From: DATCKG01 sp036562385
Lineage (GTDB): Bacteria; Bacillota; Sulfobacillia; Symbiobacteriales; Symbiobacteriaceae
Reading direction: 5' to 3'
Assembly (NCBI GenBank): GCA_036562385.1
Contig: DATCKG010000107.1
Span: 1-64,000 of the forward strand
Length of the DNA stretch: 64,000 nucleotides
Shown here: positions 41,421-50,514 of the stretch, in pieces
How positions within the stretch are numbered: position 1 is the first letter of the stretch
Layout of the letters: each line of letters opens with the position of its first letter
Notes under the pieces: model-generated
Seen by the model: the letters and a program-made list of their open reading frames with translations, nothing else
The model's database searches: none
Told to the model about the DNA's origin: nothing
Translations under genes and position numbers: made by a program

Positions 41421-42332
41421 ATGCTGTGGGTCAGTGGCAGACCGGACGGCCACCAGTTGGGAGAGATCACAGCCCCCGACGGGGAGCGGATTCCCTATCG
41501 GGAATGGCACCGGGCGGACGCCAGAGCAGTGATTCTGTACCTGCATGGACAGGGGGAGCACAGCGGGCCCTTTACCGCCATGGGGGACTGCCTTTTTGAC
41601 ATGGGCTTCAGTCTGTACGCCCACGACCAGCGGGGGTTCGGTCTCTCCCGGGCCCGCCGGGGCCATATCGATTCCTACGACCGGTTTCTGGACGACGTGA
41701 CCGTGATGCTGAACCGCGCCCGGGCGCGCAACCCGGGGCGGCCCTGCTTTCTATTGGGTCTCTCCATGGGAGGGCACCTGGCCCTGCGGGCAGCATATCG
41801 CAACGGGCATCTTTTGGCCGGGGTGATCGCCCTGTCCCCGGGGCTGAAGCTGAGGCGCCGGCCTCCCCTGGGGGCGGTGGCCAAGGTGTGGCTGTGGGCC
41901 CTGCTGGACCCGGACCGGTACGTGCCGGTCGTCGCCGAGCCGGTGATGACCACCCGCAACCTCACCCACCTGGAGCGGGCACGGCAGGATGAAACCTGGG
42001 TGACGACCTACACCGCCCGCTTCTACCTGGAGACGCTCCGCTCCCTCCGTAAAGCCTGGCGGGAGGCCCGTGGGATCCGGATCCCGGTGCTGATCCTGCA
42101 CGGGGGAGCCGACCAACTGGTCTGTCCCGAGGCGAGCCGCCGCTTCAGCAGGCGCATCGGCCATCCGGACGTGGAGTTCCGGCTCTTGGAAGGACTGGGC
42201 CACAACCTGGTGGCGGAGCCCGAGATGCCGGAGATCGCCCGGCAGATCGCCCAGTGGATTGACCGCCGCATTCCGCCTGAGGACGCGGGCGCTACTCGGG
42301 CACAGGCCCATGTCGCTCCCCCCGAGGCCTGA
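41421..42332 (+). CDS. Alpha/beta hydrolase (monoacylglycerol lipase/lysophospholipase-like)
   Basis: I place the start at ATG 41421 behind GATGAGG, giving 303 residues. The oxyanion motif is LHGQGEHSG, the nucleophile Ser115 lies in LLGLSMGGHL, the acid is Asp232 in HGGADQLV and the base His262 in LEGLGHNLV. The HGxGEHSxR-type loop and the cap with YDRFLDDV are typical of the monoacylglycerol lipase group. It has no signal peptide and is probably cytosolic. It follows the polA-operon terminator and precedes the exporter genes by about 100 bases, so it may have its own promoter. Confidence 0.92.
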   Translation: MLWVSGRPDGHQLGEITAPDGERIPYREWHRADARAVILYLHGQGEHSGPFTAMGDCLFDMGFSLYAHDQRGFGLSRARRGHIDSYDRFLDDVTVMLNRARARNPGRPCFLLGLSMGGHLALRAAYRNGHLLAGVIALSPGLKLRRRPPLGAVAKVWLWALLDPDRYVPVVAEPVMTTRNLTHLERARQDETWVTTYTARFYLETLRSLRKAWREARGIRIPVLILHGGADQLVCPEASRRFSRRIGHPDVEFRLLEGLGHNLVAEPEMPEIARQIAQWIDRRIPPEDAGATRAQAHVAPPEA

Positions 42333-42437
42333 GGTAGGGTCCCTGCGCATACGGCCTCCGCGGGATATACAGCGACTGGAAAGTCGGATAATTTTGAATA
42401 CAGAGAAGGCTTCGGCAAGATCACAGAGAGGGGAGCG

Positions 42438-42899
42438 ATGGGCATGGCGGCGGTAGCTCTGCGCTGGCGCGGGTTGTTGATTTTGCTGCTGGGCGCCGCT
42501 ACCGTAGCGGGGACCCTGGTGCTGGACACGTGTGCGGACGCCGGGCATTTTGCAACGATGGCCAGCGGCATGCAGGCGCCCATGCGCTGCACCTGGACGG
42601 AACGGGCGGTCCTGGGAATCGGCGGACTCGTGATGGTCATCGGCCTGATCATGACCGCGGCCCACCAGGCAGCGCGGCTGATCAGCGCGGTGGCTGTGGC
42701 CTCCGGGGTGCTTCTGCTGGTGGTACCGATGTGGTTGATCCCCACCTGCGCCAATCCGGCGATGCCGTGTAATCTGAGCCTGAAGCCGGGCGTTCTGCTG
42801 CTCGGCGGGCTGATCACCCTGGGCGGCCTGGCCGGCGCGGTCCGGGTGCGGCGAGCGGAGGGCGCCCCGGAATTGCGGCAGGTGGAAAGCGCGCGATGA
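42438..42899 (+). CDS. DUF4418 family membrane protein
   Basis: A 153-residue protein with four membrane segments (GLLILLLGAATVAGTLVL, AVLGIGGLVMVIGLIM, LISAVAVASGVLLLVV, GVLLLGGLITLGGLAG). Conserved Cys lie in outer loops (LDTCADAG, MRCTWTE, IPTCANPAMPCN), fitting the DUF4418 pattern. Its stop overlaps the start of an FtsX-type permease by four bases (ATGA), so it belongs to the exporter operon. DUF4418 proteins are often found with FtsX/ABC genes; the role may be in metal or thiol chemistry but this is not established. GAGGGGAG precedes ATG 42438. Confidence 0.85.
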   Translation: MGMAAVALRWRGLLILLLGAATVAGTLVLDTCADAGHFATMASGMQAPMRCTWTERAVLGIGGLVMVIGLIMTAAHQAARLISAVAVASGVLLLVVPMWLIPTCANPAMPCNLSLKPGVLLLGGLITLGGLAGAVRVRRAEGAPELRQVESAR

Positions 42900-44113
42900 A
42901 ACGCGGCGGGTGGCCGGACTCCTTCCTGCTGCTGGTCTGGTTCAACTTGCTCCGAAGGCCCGGACGGACCGTGGCGGTGGCGCTGGCGGTGGCCCTGGCA
43001 GCGGGTATCTTGCACGCGGGGGCGCTGACCGGCCTGGGGGTGCGGCGGGCCCTGGCCATTGGCACCGCCCGGCTGGGCGCCGACCTGCTGGTGGTGCCGG
43101 AGGGGGCGGCGGAGGCCACCCACACGGCGCTGGTGGTGGGGGAACCTATGGCCTTCTACATGGACGGCAGCGTGGTGGACCGCATTGCCGCCCTGCCCGG
43201 GGTCCAGGCGGCCTCACCCCAGGTGTTCGTGGAGACCATGGCGTCCTCGGCCTGCTGTACCGGACGGCTTTTCCTGGTGGGGTTTGACCCGGAGACCGAC
43301 TTTACCGTCCAGCCCTGGCTGATGAAAGAGCTAGGCCGCCCGCTGGGCCCCCGGGATGTGCTGGTGGGAAACCACATCCTGGGACTCACAGGAGACCCGC
43401 TGCGGTTTTACGGCACGGAGTTTCGGATTGCCGCCCGGCTGGATCCCACCGGAATGGGCATGGATGAGACGGTCTTTCTGCCCCTGGAGGCTGTGGCCGA
43501 GATGACCCGGGCCTCCGCAACGCTGGCGGAAAAACCTCTGGCCATTCCCGAGGGGCACATTTCAGCGGTGCTGGTCAAACTGGCGGAGCCGGAGCGGGCG
43601 GCGGAGATGGCCCGGTTGATCACGGAGCGCATCCCAGGCGTGGCAGTGCTCACCGGGGGCGATGTGACCCGGGCTGTCATCCGGAGCCTGACCGGGCTGA
43701 TGGCGCTTTTGGTGCCGACGGCCCTGGGACTGGCGGCCTTGGCCGGGGTGCTGCTTGCGCTGCTGTTCTCGACAGTCAGCGCGGAGCGGTGCCGGGAGAT
43801 CGGGCTTCTGCGGGCCATCGGGGCCAGCGCCCGGCAGACGGCGCTCGTGCTGTTGGGAGAGGCGGCGGTGCTGGGCGCCGCCGGCGGCCTGGCCGGGGTG
43901 GCCGCGGGCTTCGGCATTTTCGGTCTATTTCAGCGGGCGATCCGCTTCAGCTACACACTGCCTTTTCTGTGGCCGTCGCCTGCCGTACAGGCAGGTGTGG
44001 CCATCGCTGTCTGTGCCCTCGCGGCGGGACTGGCGGTGCTGGCGGCCGCCGTGCCGGTCCGGCGGATCCTGAGGCTGGAGCCCCACCACGCGATTCACGG
44101 AGGGAGAGCATGA
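42896..44113 (+). CDS. FtsX-family ABC transporter permease (MacB-like)
   Basis: A 405-residue protein with an N-terminal membrane segment (VAVALAVALAAGILHAGAL), a ~220-residue outer domain and three C-terminal segments (MALLVPTALGLAALAGVLLALLF, ALVLLGEAAVLGAAGGLAGVAAGF, VAIAVCALAAGLAVLAA). The ERCREIGLLRAIGASARQ loop is the FtsX signature that contacts the ATPase. The outer domain has a CC pair (ASSACCTGRLF). Such permeases move substrates or force across the envelope rather than through a channel. It overlaps both neighbours by four bases. Confidence 0.92.
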   Translation: MKRGGWPDSFLLLVWFNLLRRPGRTVAVALAVALAAGILHAGALTGLGVRRALAIGTARLGADLLVVPEGAAEATHTALVVGEPMAFYMDGSVVDRIAALPGVQAASPQVFVETMASSACCTGRLFLVGFDPETDFTVQPWLMKELGRPLGPRDVLVGNHILGLTGDPLRFYGTEFRIAARLDPTGMGMDETVFLPLEAVAEMTRASATLAEKPLAIPEGHISAVLVKLAEPERAAEMARLITERIPGVAVLTGGDVTRAVIRSLTGLMALLVPTALGLAALAGVLLALLFSTVSAERCREIGLLRAIGASARQTALVLLGEAAVLGAAGGLAGVAAGFGIFGLFQRAIRFSYTLPFLWPSPAVQAGVAIAVCALAAGLAVLAAAVPVRRILRLEPHHAIHGGRA

Positions 44114-44778
44114 TTGAACTGCGGCGGGTCAGCAAGAGTTACCCCACCCGGGGCGGGCGGGTGGTGGCTCTGGCGGAACTGAGCACCACGATTCAGCCGG
44201 GCGAGTTTGTGGTGCTCACCGGCAGGTCCGGCGCCGGCAAGTCGACGCTGCTTTCCCTCGCCAGCGGCCTGCTGAAGCCCGACACCGGTGAAGTGCGCAT
44301 AGCGGGCCGGAACCTGTGGGACATGTCGGACGGGGAACGGTCCTTGCTCCGGTGTCGGACCATGGGCTTCGTTTTTCAGTTTGCCAGTTTGATCCCGACC
44401 CTGACGGTGCTGGAGAATGTGCTCCTTCCCAATGCCTTTCTGCCCCGGGGGGAAAGGACCAGCCGGCAGCGGGCGGAGGAAATGCTGGAGCGGGTGGGCC
44501 TCCCGGGATTCGGCCACCGGATGCCCTGGCAGCTTTCCGGCGGCCAGCAAAAGCGGGTCGCGGTGGCCCGGGCGCTGTTGCTGCGGCCCGCCCTCATCTT
44601 CGCAGACGAGCCCACCGCCGACCTGGACGCGGAGACGGAACAGGTCATCAGCGATCTGCTCCAAGAAGAGCACCGGCGCGGCTGCACCGTAATGCTGGCC
44701 ACCCACAACCGCGAACTGGTGGGACTGGCCACCCGGCACCTGGGGTTGGCGGAAGGGAGGCTGGTTCTTGCTTCGTAG
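44110..44778 (+). CDS. ABC transporter ATP-binding protein (LolD/MacB type)
   Basis: I place the start at ATG 44110, behind GGAGGGAGAG, overlapping the permease stop. The 222-residue ATPase has Walker A GRSGAGKST, Q-loop VFQFASLIP, signature LSGGQQKRVAVARAL, Walker B ALIFADEPTADLD and H-loop LATHNREL. It belongs to the LolD/MacB/FtsE subgroup that pairs with FtsX-type permeases. It powers the two permeases encoded on either side. The longer open frame back to 43789 is read-through in the permease gene. Confidence 0.96.
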   Translation: MIELRRVSKSYPTRGGRVVALAELSTTIQPGEFVVLTGRSGAGKSTLLSLASGLLKPDTGEVRIAGRNLWDMSDGERSLLRCRTMGFVFQFASLIPTLTVLENVLLPNAFLPRGERTSRQRAEEMLERVGLPGFGHRMPWQLSGGQQKRVAVARALLLRPALIFADEPTADLDAETEQVISDLLQEEHRRGCTVMLATHNRELVGLATRHLGLAEGRLVLAS

Positions 44779-45682
44779 TCATCGCCACGTGACCCGGGTG
44801 ATCCTGATGTGGCAGGGGATCGTCCGGTCGCCGTGGCGGAGCCTCGCCGGCTTTTGTGCCGCCGTGGTGACCGCCGGGGCTTTCCTGGGCGCCGGGGCGC
44901 TTCTGACCGGTATGGGCCGGGTCCTGGAGTCGGGGCTGGAGCGGCTGGGCGCGGACCTGGTGGTGGCGCCCCGGGCGTACAGGCACGCGGTGGAGCGGTG
45001 GCTGGTGGAGGGAACGGCGCCCTCGGTGCCTACGGAGGTCCCGGGGGAGTGGCGGCACCGCCTGGAAGAAAGGCCCCTGGTAGGCGTGCGGGAGATCGTG
45101 CCCTGGGACCTCACGGCTGGCGGGCAGGGACATCCGGCGGCGGGGAAGGCGGCGTCGGTACTGCTCATCCGGCTGGAGCGCTGGGGCCAGCCCATGATGG
45201 TGCTGCCGGAGGTGGAAGAGGCGCTGCCAGAGGCCGCAGTGGTGGTGGCTGAGCAGGTGGCCCGCCGGGTGGCCCGGGATCTGCAGCCGGTGGTGCGATA
45301 TCTGGCGGCGGCTGCCGGGGGGGCCTGGGTGGGCCTGCTGCTGATGGTCGGGGTGCTGACCGCGGTGCAGGTGGCCGAGCGGCGCCGGGAGCTGGGGATG
45401 CTGCGGGCCGTGGGAGCCAGCCGCCGGGCGCTGGTCGCCCTGGTGCTGGGCGAAGTCCTGTGCCTGGCCGCCGCCGGAGCCGTAGCGGGGACGGGCCTGG
45501 CGCTGGGCGCCCTGGTTCTGGCGCCAAGGGAGCTGACCGGCGCCTTGGCCCCCTGGGACTATGTGCGGCTGGCTCTGACGGCGGTGGGCCTCACCCTTGC
45601 CACGGCGCTGGCGGCCGCCACAGGCCCGGCCCTGCGGGCGGCCTGGATGGATCCCCTGGCCGCGGTTCAGCAGGGACGGTAA
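44768..45682 (+). CDS. FtsX-family ABC permease (second, shorter)
   Basis: A 304-residue protein starting at TTG 44768 inside the end of the ATPase gene, with GGAAGGGAGG upstream. It has an N-terminal segment (SLAGFCAAVVTAGAFLGAGALL), an outer domain of about 120 residues with PRAYRHAVERWLVEG, and three C-terminal segments including AERRRELGMLRAVGASRRALVALVLG, the FtsX loop. It is shorter than the first permease and related to it (GADLVVAPR versus GADLLVVPEG in the same place), so the transporter is probably a heterodimer. The substrate is unknown. Confidence 0.92.
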   Translation: MLRSHRHVTRVILMWQGIVRSPWRSLAGFCAAVVTAGAFLGAGALLTGMGRVLESGLERLGADLVVAPRAYRHAVERWLVEGTAPSVPTEVPGEWRHRLEERPLVGVREIVPWDLTAGGQGHPAAGKAASVLLIRLERWGQPMMVLPEVEEALPEAAVVVAEQVARRVARDLQPVVRYLAAAAGGAWVGLLLMVGVLTAVQVAERRRELGMLRAVGASRRALVALVLGEVLCLAAAGAVAGTGLALGALVLAPRELTGALAPWDYVRLALTAVGLTLATALAAATGPALRAAWMDPLAAVQQGR

Positions 45683-45784
45683 GAGCCGAGAACCTCCCAG
45701 GGTATTCTCCCTGTGACGCAACAGTTCTCCGCCAGGGTGCCGAGGGCGATGTGGCGGGACCGCACCCGAGCGGGGGATTGCGGC

Positions 45785-46735
45785 TTATACTCGGATCTGG
45801 CCTTTGCTAACCAACAACCGGCCGTCCACGTACAAGTCCGCATCGAGCACGACCGCATCGAGATGGACCCCCGCCTTGACTGTACCGCCGAACGTGTCAT
45901 TGCTGCCGAAAGCGACGTGGACCGTACCGTAGATCTTTTCATCCTCAAGAATGTTGCCTGTCAGCCGTGCCTTGTCGTTCGTGCCGATGCCCAGTTCGGC
46001 CACGTTCCGGCCCATGGGTGACTTGTCCAACATGGCCAGGAAGCGGTCACCTTCCGGACCTTCGGCAGCGATCAACCGTCCGCCCGCAATTTTCAGAAGC
46101 ACCGGCGCGTCCAACCGGCCAATTCCTGCGATGGAGCCATTCACCAGCATTTCGCCTTCGGCGGTGCCCTCGACAGGGGCCAGGTAGGACTCGCCGGAGG
46201 GCAGGTTGCCAAATTGGCCGGGCTTCCGGTAGACGCCCGTAGAGGAGATTGCCTTCCGACCGGCGATGCTCATCCGCAAGACGTGCCGGCCGTTGCCGGT
46301 TACAAGGCGGACTTCCGCAGCGTCGTTCAGGATGGCCGTGACGCGCTCGGTCAACTGCTCCACTACGCTGTAGTCAGCGGTGATCGCACCTTGCCGGAAC
46401 ATGTCCTCCGTAATCCCGGGCATCGTGGCCACGCGTGCCCCTCGCTCACTGGCCCTCAGGCGGGCTTGGGTATGGGTGAGGGAGTGGGTGGTGGGGGCCA
46501 CGATCACGTCTGCAGCCAGCATGGCTGCGGTCACGTGATCAGGTGGCTCCTGCCCGCTGACCTCACGGGGCGACATGACCGCAAGGACCGCGTCGGCGCC
46601 CAATTCCTGCCCTGCCACAAAGAGAGCATCGCCAATTGTCCGGCGGGCTGGATCGGTGACGACCAGCAATTTTTCGCCCGGCTGGAGGTTCAGCGAGGAC
46701 TGGAGAAGTCCCTTGGCAATCTCGGTCAAAGTCAT
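45785..46735 (-). CDS. M29-like aminopeptidase (leucyl aminopeptidase family)
   Basis: This 316-residue cytosolic protein resembles the thermophilic M29 metallo-aminopeptidases. The C-terminal half shows AEGEMLVNGSIAG, NVAELGIGTND, ILEDEKIYGTVHVAFGSND, and AGVHLDAVV, where Glu, His and Asp ligands of the two metals are expected. The N-terminal half is a Rossmann-like subdomain. The protein is shorter than classical M29 enzymes (about 400), which suggests a subfamily. It is the last gene of the minus-strand PucR-associated operon, after the OPT transporter, so it may cleave an imported amide or peptide. GAAAGGGTGAG precedes the ATG. Confidence 0.85.
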   Translation of the reverse strand: MTLTEIAKGLLQSSLNLQPGEKLLVVTDPARRTIGDALFVAGQELGADAVLAVMSPREVSGQEPPDHVTAAMLAADVIVAPTTHSLTHTQARLRASERGARVATMPGITEDMFRQGAITADYSVVEQLTERVTAILNDAAEVRLVTGNGRHVLRMSIAGRKAISSTGVYRKPGQFGNLPSGESYLAPVEGTAEGEMLVNGSIAGIGRLDAPVLLKIAGGRLIAAEGPEGDRFLAMLDKSPMGRNVAELGIGTNDKARLTGNILEDEKIYGTVHVAFGSNDTFGGTVKAGVHLDAVVLDADLYVDGRLLVSKGQIRV

Positions 46736-46780
46736 CTCATCTCACCCTTTCGATCTGGAGAGTCCAGTCAAGTGATGGAG

Positions 46781-46814
46781 GGGCACCAACCCCGAAACGG
46801 CGGGGTTGGTGCCC
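46781..46814 (-). terminator. Hairpin between OPT transporter and peptidase genes
   Basis: GGGCACCAACCCC (46781-46793) pairs with GGGGTTGGTGCCC (46802-46814). It lies just after the OPT stop and before the peptidase start on the minus strand. There is no T-run; it may reduce or stabilise downstream expression. Confidence 0.5.
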
Positions 46815-46831
46815 TAACCGTGTGGTCTGCC

Positions 46832-48454
46832 TTACTTTCTGAGGCGCAAGACGGAGTTGAAGAAGCCGTAGAGCGCATCGCCGGCGATGAAGCCAGCAGC
46901 CAGAATCTCCATCGGGCTGTTGGCCTTCTCTCCGTACTTGCGGCTGACCAGGAACCGGATGAGGAGGCCAGCCAGCACCGCCCAGCCGGCATTCGGGTTG
47001 AGGATCAGGAGGCCTGTCGCCAGCAGGATCCCGAGTTGGCGGGCCGGACCGCCAATGAACTGGATGGCGGCACCGGGAATAGCCCACAGAAAGATGCGCA
47101 TCGCAATGCTCGGATCCTCTAACCCCGCCTTAATCGTAGCGACGAAGACCCTGTCCACCGGTGGGAAGAGGTCCTGGCTAAAATAGGCCCGCCAGGAGAT
47201 GGCCACCATGATCAGAGCGACAACGAACGCGATGTTGTTGGCCAGGTACTGCTGGAAGCGGCCCGCCCGCTCGAAATCCGGGTTGTTTTCGCGGCGGCGG
47301 AGCAGCCAACCGGCCTTCAAGTCGTAGCCCATGTCGGCGAAGGCCGGTCCGCCAGAGGCGATGTAACCCGTAAGCAGGGCCAGGGGTACTTCCGGGAATC
47401 CAAGGATCATGCCCAACACCAGGAAGATCAGCGTTGTAGCGAAGGCCGGGAACCAGCCCGCGTGCATGGCCGACAGGCCGACAATCACCTCGGCGGCCAA
47501 GCAGGAGAACGCCGCGAAGACGACCCACAAGACGAGCTTCGCCGGAGACATTTGGGCGTGCAGGCCGCTGAGTACCGCAAGCAGTGCGGCAAACACGATG
47601 TATAAGCCGAAGCCCATCCTAATCGTCCGGGCCAGGGTCGCGTCATCGGTGGTCAGTTCGACCTCTTCTTTGGCCTCCGCCTCCTGCTGATTGCCGACCT
47701 TACCGCGCAAAATGGCCAGAATCTGAATAAGGGCGACAGTACCTGCACCCACCATCACTCCATGTGGGATATACAGCGCGTTCAGGTCGATGCCGAATAG
47801 GTTCGTGGAGTAGCCACGGATGAGGAGGCCGACGCCGAACATGGCCAAGGCCCACATGTTGCCGATGAAGGCGACACCAAACGCGGACATCGGAATCTTG
47901 AGGTAAGAGCCGAGCAGGCCGCCGGCAATGCCGTAGATCAATAGCCTGGCCCTTTGACCGCCTTCGTCGCCGGCTCGAATCGCTTCGGCGCTGGCAACGC
48001 CGGGCGGCCATGCTGCAGAACCCGGGAAGGCTCGGGAGTCGAAGACCCGCCAGAGCATCCACGCGTCCGTAAACATGCCTGCAGCCGCGCCGATCAGCAT
48101 CGGCCAGACCAAGTCCTGACGGCCGAGCAGATAAGGGATACCAATCGGAAGCAGCAACGAGTTCGCTGCGCCAAAAGTGGCGCCGGAGATGGAGGTCTGA
48201 ACCAGATTCTGCCGATGAATTGACCGAAAACCACGCAGGAAGCTCAGGGGAATTCGGGCGAGGAGCATGGCGACCAGTGCGCCGATAATGGATGTGTTCG
48301 GGGTGATGCCCAGCTGGGTGATCAACTGCATGCCGATGATGGCGCCGACCACACCCAGTACCACATTCAGGATCAGTACGCCTGGCTCCAGAGCGCTGGG
48401 GTGATGGTAGGGGAGCTGTGTACTTGACATAGTTCCCTTCCGGTTAAAAAGCAT
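46832..48454 (-). CDS. OPT-family oligopeptide/metal-chelate transporter
   Basis: A 540-residue protein with about 14 hydrophobic segments (VLILNVVLGVVGAIIGMQL, MLIGAAAGMFTDAWML, YIPHGVMVGAGTVALIQI, LLTGYIASGGPAFADMGYD and others). The SGGPAFADMGYDLKAG region and overall topology are of the OPT (oligopeptide transporter) superfamily; bacterial members take up peptides or metal chelates. AAAGGAG precedes ATG 48454. The gene sits between DUF1177 and M29-like genes, so it is the likely importer of the pathway's substrate. Confidence 0.9.
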   Translation of the reverse strand: MLFNRKGTMSSTQLPYHHPSALEPGVLILNVVLGVVGAIIGMQLITQLGITPNTSIIGALVAMLLARIPLSFLRGFRSIHRQNLVQTSISGATFGAANSLLLPIGIPYLLGRQDLVWPMLIGAAAGMFTDAWMLWRVFDSRAFPGSAAWPPGVASAEAIRAGDEGGQRARLLIYGIAGGLLGSYLKIPMSAFGVAFIGNMWALAMFGVGLLIRGYSTNLFGIDLNALYIPHGVMVGAGTVALIQILAILRGKVGNQQEAEAKEEVELTTDDATLARTIRMGFGLYIVFAALLAVLSGLHAQMSPAKLVLWVVFAAFSCLAAEVIVGLSAMHAGWFPAFATTLIFLVLGMILGFPEVPLALLTGYIASGGPAFADMGYDLKAGWLLRRRENNPDFERAGRFQQYLANNIAFVVALIMVAISWRAYFSQDLFPPVDRVFVATIKAGLEDPSIAMRIFLWAIPGAAIQFIGGPARQLGILLATGLLILNPNAGWAVLAGLLIRFLVSRKYGEKANSPMEILAAGFIAGDALYGFFNSVLRLRK

Positions 48455-48472
48455 GGGTAAGCTCCTTTCGAA

Positions 48473-49411
48473 CTACGAATTACCGGGCAGCGTCTGAAGG
48501 ATTTTCATGCTTCCATAAAGTTCAAGAAGCCGGTTGAACTCCTGCTCATCGTAGAACTTGAACTTGCCCTGGCCGTAGCTCTTGGCAACCTCCAGGACAA
48601 ACCGAACCGCCAGGGCGATATCGACCTCGTGGCTGGCACCGGTGGCGCAGCCGGGCACTGCGCTCTCGGTGGTGATGGCCACTCCGACCACGGGCGCCGT
48701 GGTAGCCACACTGGGCTGCATGATGCTGTTAATGTGATGGATCCCGTTGCCATACGGGGTAATGTCTTGCATGTTGATGGGAACCACCACGGGGGCGTGG
48801 CCGCAGACGATCTGGTAGGTGTTCAGGAGATCGTCGGTGATGCGGAGAATCCAGCCTTCCTTCACGGGTGACGTGATGGCAATGCCCCTGTGGTTGACCA
48901 GACGGTTGCCTTTCGTGGTATCGATGGAGAGGATGGCATCCATCTCCGGAGTGACTTCCATGGCGTTCATGACAGCCATGTCCACCGGCGAGCCCATAAA
49001 GGGAACCGGGTCATGGGGCTGAGTAGGCGCATTGGGGCACACGTGGGTCGTAATGACCACATCGCCCTCCAGTACATCGCCCTGCATATGCATATCCACC
49101 AACTTTAGCGCGGCGGCGAGGGCTGCCACAGCACCATCCCCGTCGGACACAAGCCCAATCATGGCCGGGCGGGCGCCAAGACCGCCCAACCTGCCCACCA
49201 CGCCGAGCGTGGGGGCGCTGCCACCCCGGCTCTTGCCATTCCGCCCCGGAACGGTCACCTTCACAAAGTCGGTGGAGCCCTGAGACCCCTGCACGGTCTG
49301 GACTTGCACCTCAGTCCAGCCACGCTGGGCGAACAGTTCGCGAACCGTATCGCCGCTTGCCTTTGGGCTGTCCACGACGCTGAGAATCTCCAGAACATGC
49401 TTCAAAGACAT
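48473..49411 (-). CDS. DUF1177 family protein
   Basis: I place the start at ATG 49411 with GAAGGGGGAC upstream, giving 312 residues. The sequence has GRLGGLGARPAMIGLVSDGDG, VVITTHVCPNAPTQPHDPVPFM and GNRLVNHRGIAITSPVKEGW, plus HHINSIMQPSVATTAPVVGV, the hallmarks of DUF1177. The His/Asp/Glu-rich conserved blocks suggest a metal-dependent hydrolase-like fold, but no activity has been shown to my knowledge. It is cytosolic. It lies between DUF917 and the OPT transporter in one operon. Confidence 0.88.
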   Translation of the reverse strand: MSLKHVLEILSVVDSPKASGDTVRELFAQRGWTEVQVQTVQGSQGSTDFVKVTVPGRNGKSRGGSAPTLGVVGRLGGLGARPAMIGLVSDGDGAVAALAAALKLVDMHMQGDVLEGDVVITTHVCPNAPTQPHDPVPFMGSPVDMAVMNAMEVTPEMDAILSIDTTKGNRLVNHRGIAITSPVKEGWILRITDDLLNTYQIVCGHAPVVVPINMQDITPYGNGIHHINSIMQPSVATTAPVVGVAITTESAVPGCATGASHEVDIALAVRFVLEVAKSYGQGKFKFYDEQEFNRLLELYGSMKILQTLPGNS

Positions 49412-49452
49412 CGCGTTTGTCCCCCTTCGGCGTGTCACTCGTGCAGCACCAT

Positions 49453-50514
49453 TCAGAAGTAGCGGACCAGTTCCTCGCCGAGCACAGCCTCCACAGGCCT
49501 CAGCGTCTCAGCACGGCGAACACCGGCGCCCAGGATCAGTCGGGTCTTGGGCACCGCCACCACCACCACCCGCTGTCCGTTGCCAATCATGGCTGAGGAG
49601 ACGGGCAGGCCGGTGTCCACGGAAATGGTGGCAATCAGATCGGGGAACGTGGCTAGCCTCTGTCCGTTCCGGTCGGCCGTCATGTACTCGTTCCAGAAGG
49701 TCAGACGGACGTCTTCCACCTCGAGCCGGCCCACATCGTACCCGCCGGTGGTCTCCAGGTGGTAACCCGTCACCGTGCCCTCGGTCAGAATCGTTCCGCC
49801 CAGTCGGTCCACCAGCGCAGCCGCCACGGCCCGACCACCCTTGGAGCGCGTCTCATCAATAATGCCGCCCAGTTCCAGGGCGAGGCTGATAGCGCCGGGG
49901 GCGCCGTTTTCCTTGACATACGCTGCGGGTACGGGATTGCGGGCCACTGCCACCATGCCGCCTGCCTCCACCGCCGCCTGACGAACCATGCGGTCCACGA
50001 CCCCGAGGGCGCCTTCCGCCACGATCTGCAATCTACGCCCCTTGGCGGGGTCGCCGCCCACAGCGGCCATCACCGAGTGGTAGTCCGGGCGGGTGTCAAG
50101 ACCCATGGAACCCATGACGCCGGTGGGATGGGCCCGGCCGTTACACGCAGCGTCCACCACCGGAATGCCGGTCATGGCCGACTGGAACCAGCCGTTTAGG
50201 GTAGCCAGGCCCCCGTTTTCCGAGGTGATTAACCCAGCCACTTTTCCGCCCAGTCGATCGTTGATTGCCTTCAGGGCCACCACGAAATCTGCCGGCTTTA
50301 CATACTGGTCCTTGGCGGCGGGGGCACCTACTGCGGAGACCGTGACAATCAGGTCATCGGGCTTCAGATCGGCTAGGTTCACCAGTCGAGGTTCACCCAC
50401 GGCGATGGCCAGTTCGCCAAGGGCGATGCCCTCGTCCATGGAACCGCCTCCACCACCGCCCAGAAAGGCGCCTCCAAGCGCTGCCTTCCGGACCGCATCC
50501 CTTGTCAAGAGCAT
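49453..50514 (-). CDS. DUF917 family protein (S-methyl-thiohydantoin desulfurase-like)
   Basis: This 353-residue protein starts at ATG 50514, GGAGGGTGACAC upstream. The N-terminal region has AFLGGGGGGSMDEG, then GLITSENGGLATLNGW, CNGRAHPTGVMGSMGL and GTVTGYHLETTGGYDVGRLEV. This order matches DUF917, whose Pfam family is now named S-methyl-thiohydantoin desulfurase. The start overlaps the preceding gene by ten bases. With a hydantoin-racemase-like neighbour, a thiohydantoin or hydantoin substrate is plausible but unproven. It is cytosolic. Confidence 0.88.
   Translation of the reverse strand: MLLTRDAVRKAALGGAFLGGGGGGSMDEGIALGELAIAVGEPRLVNLADLKPDDLIVTVSAVGAPAAKDQYVKPADFVVALKAINDRLGGKVAGLITSENGGLATLNGWFQSAMTGIPVVDAACNGRAHPTGVMGSMGLDTRPDYHSVMAAVGGDPAKGRRLQIVAEGALGVVDRMVRQAAVEAGGMVAVARNPVPAAYVKENGAPGAISLALELGGIIDETRSKGGRAVAAALVDRLGGTILTEGTVTGYHLETTGGYDVGRLEVEDVRLTFWNEYMTADRNGQRLATFPDLIATISVDTGLPVSSAMIGNGQRVVVVAVPKTRLILGAGVRRAETLRPVEAVLGEELVRYF

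Noticed and set aside
43789..44109. Upstream extension of the ABC ATPase frame
   Set aside because: Lies wholly within the permease gene in another frame; the ATPase family starts at the ATG at 44110.
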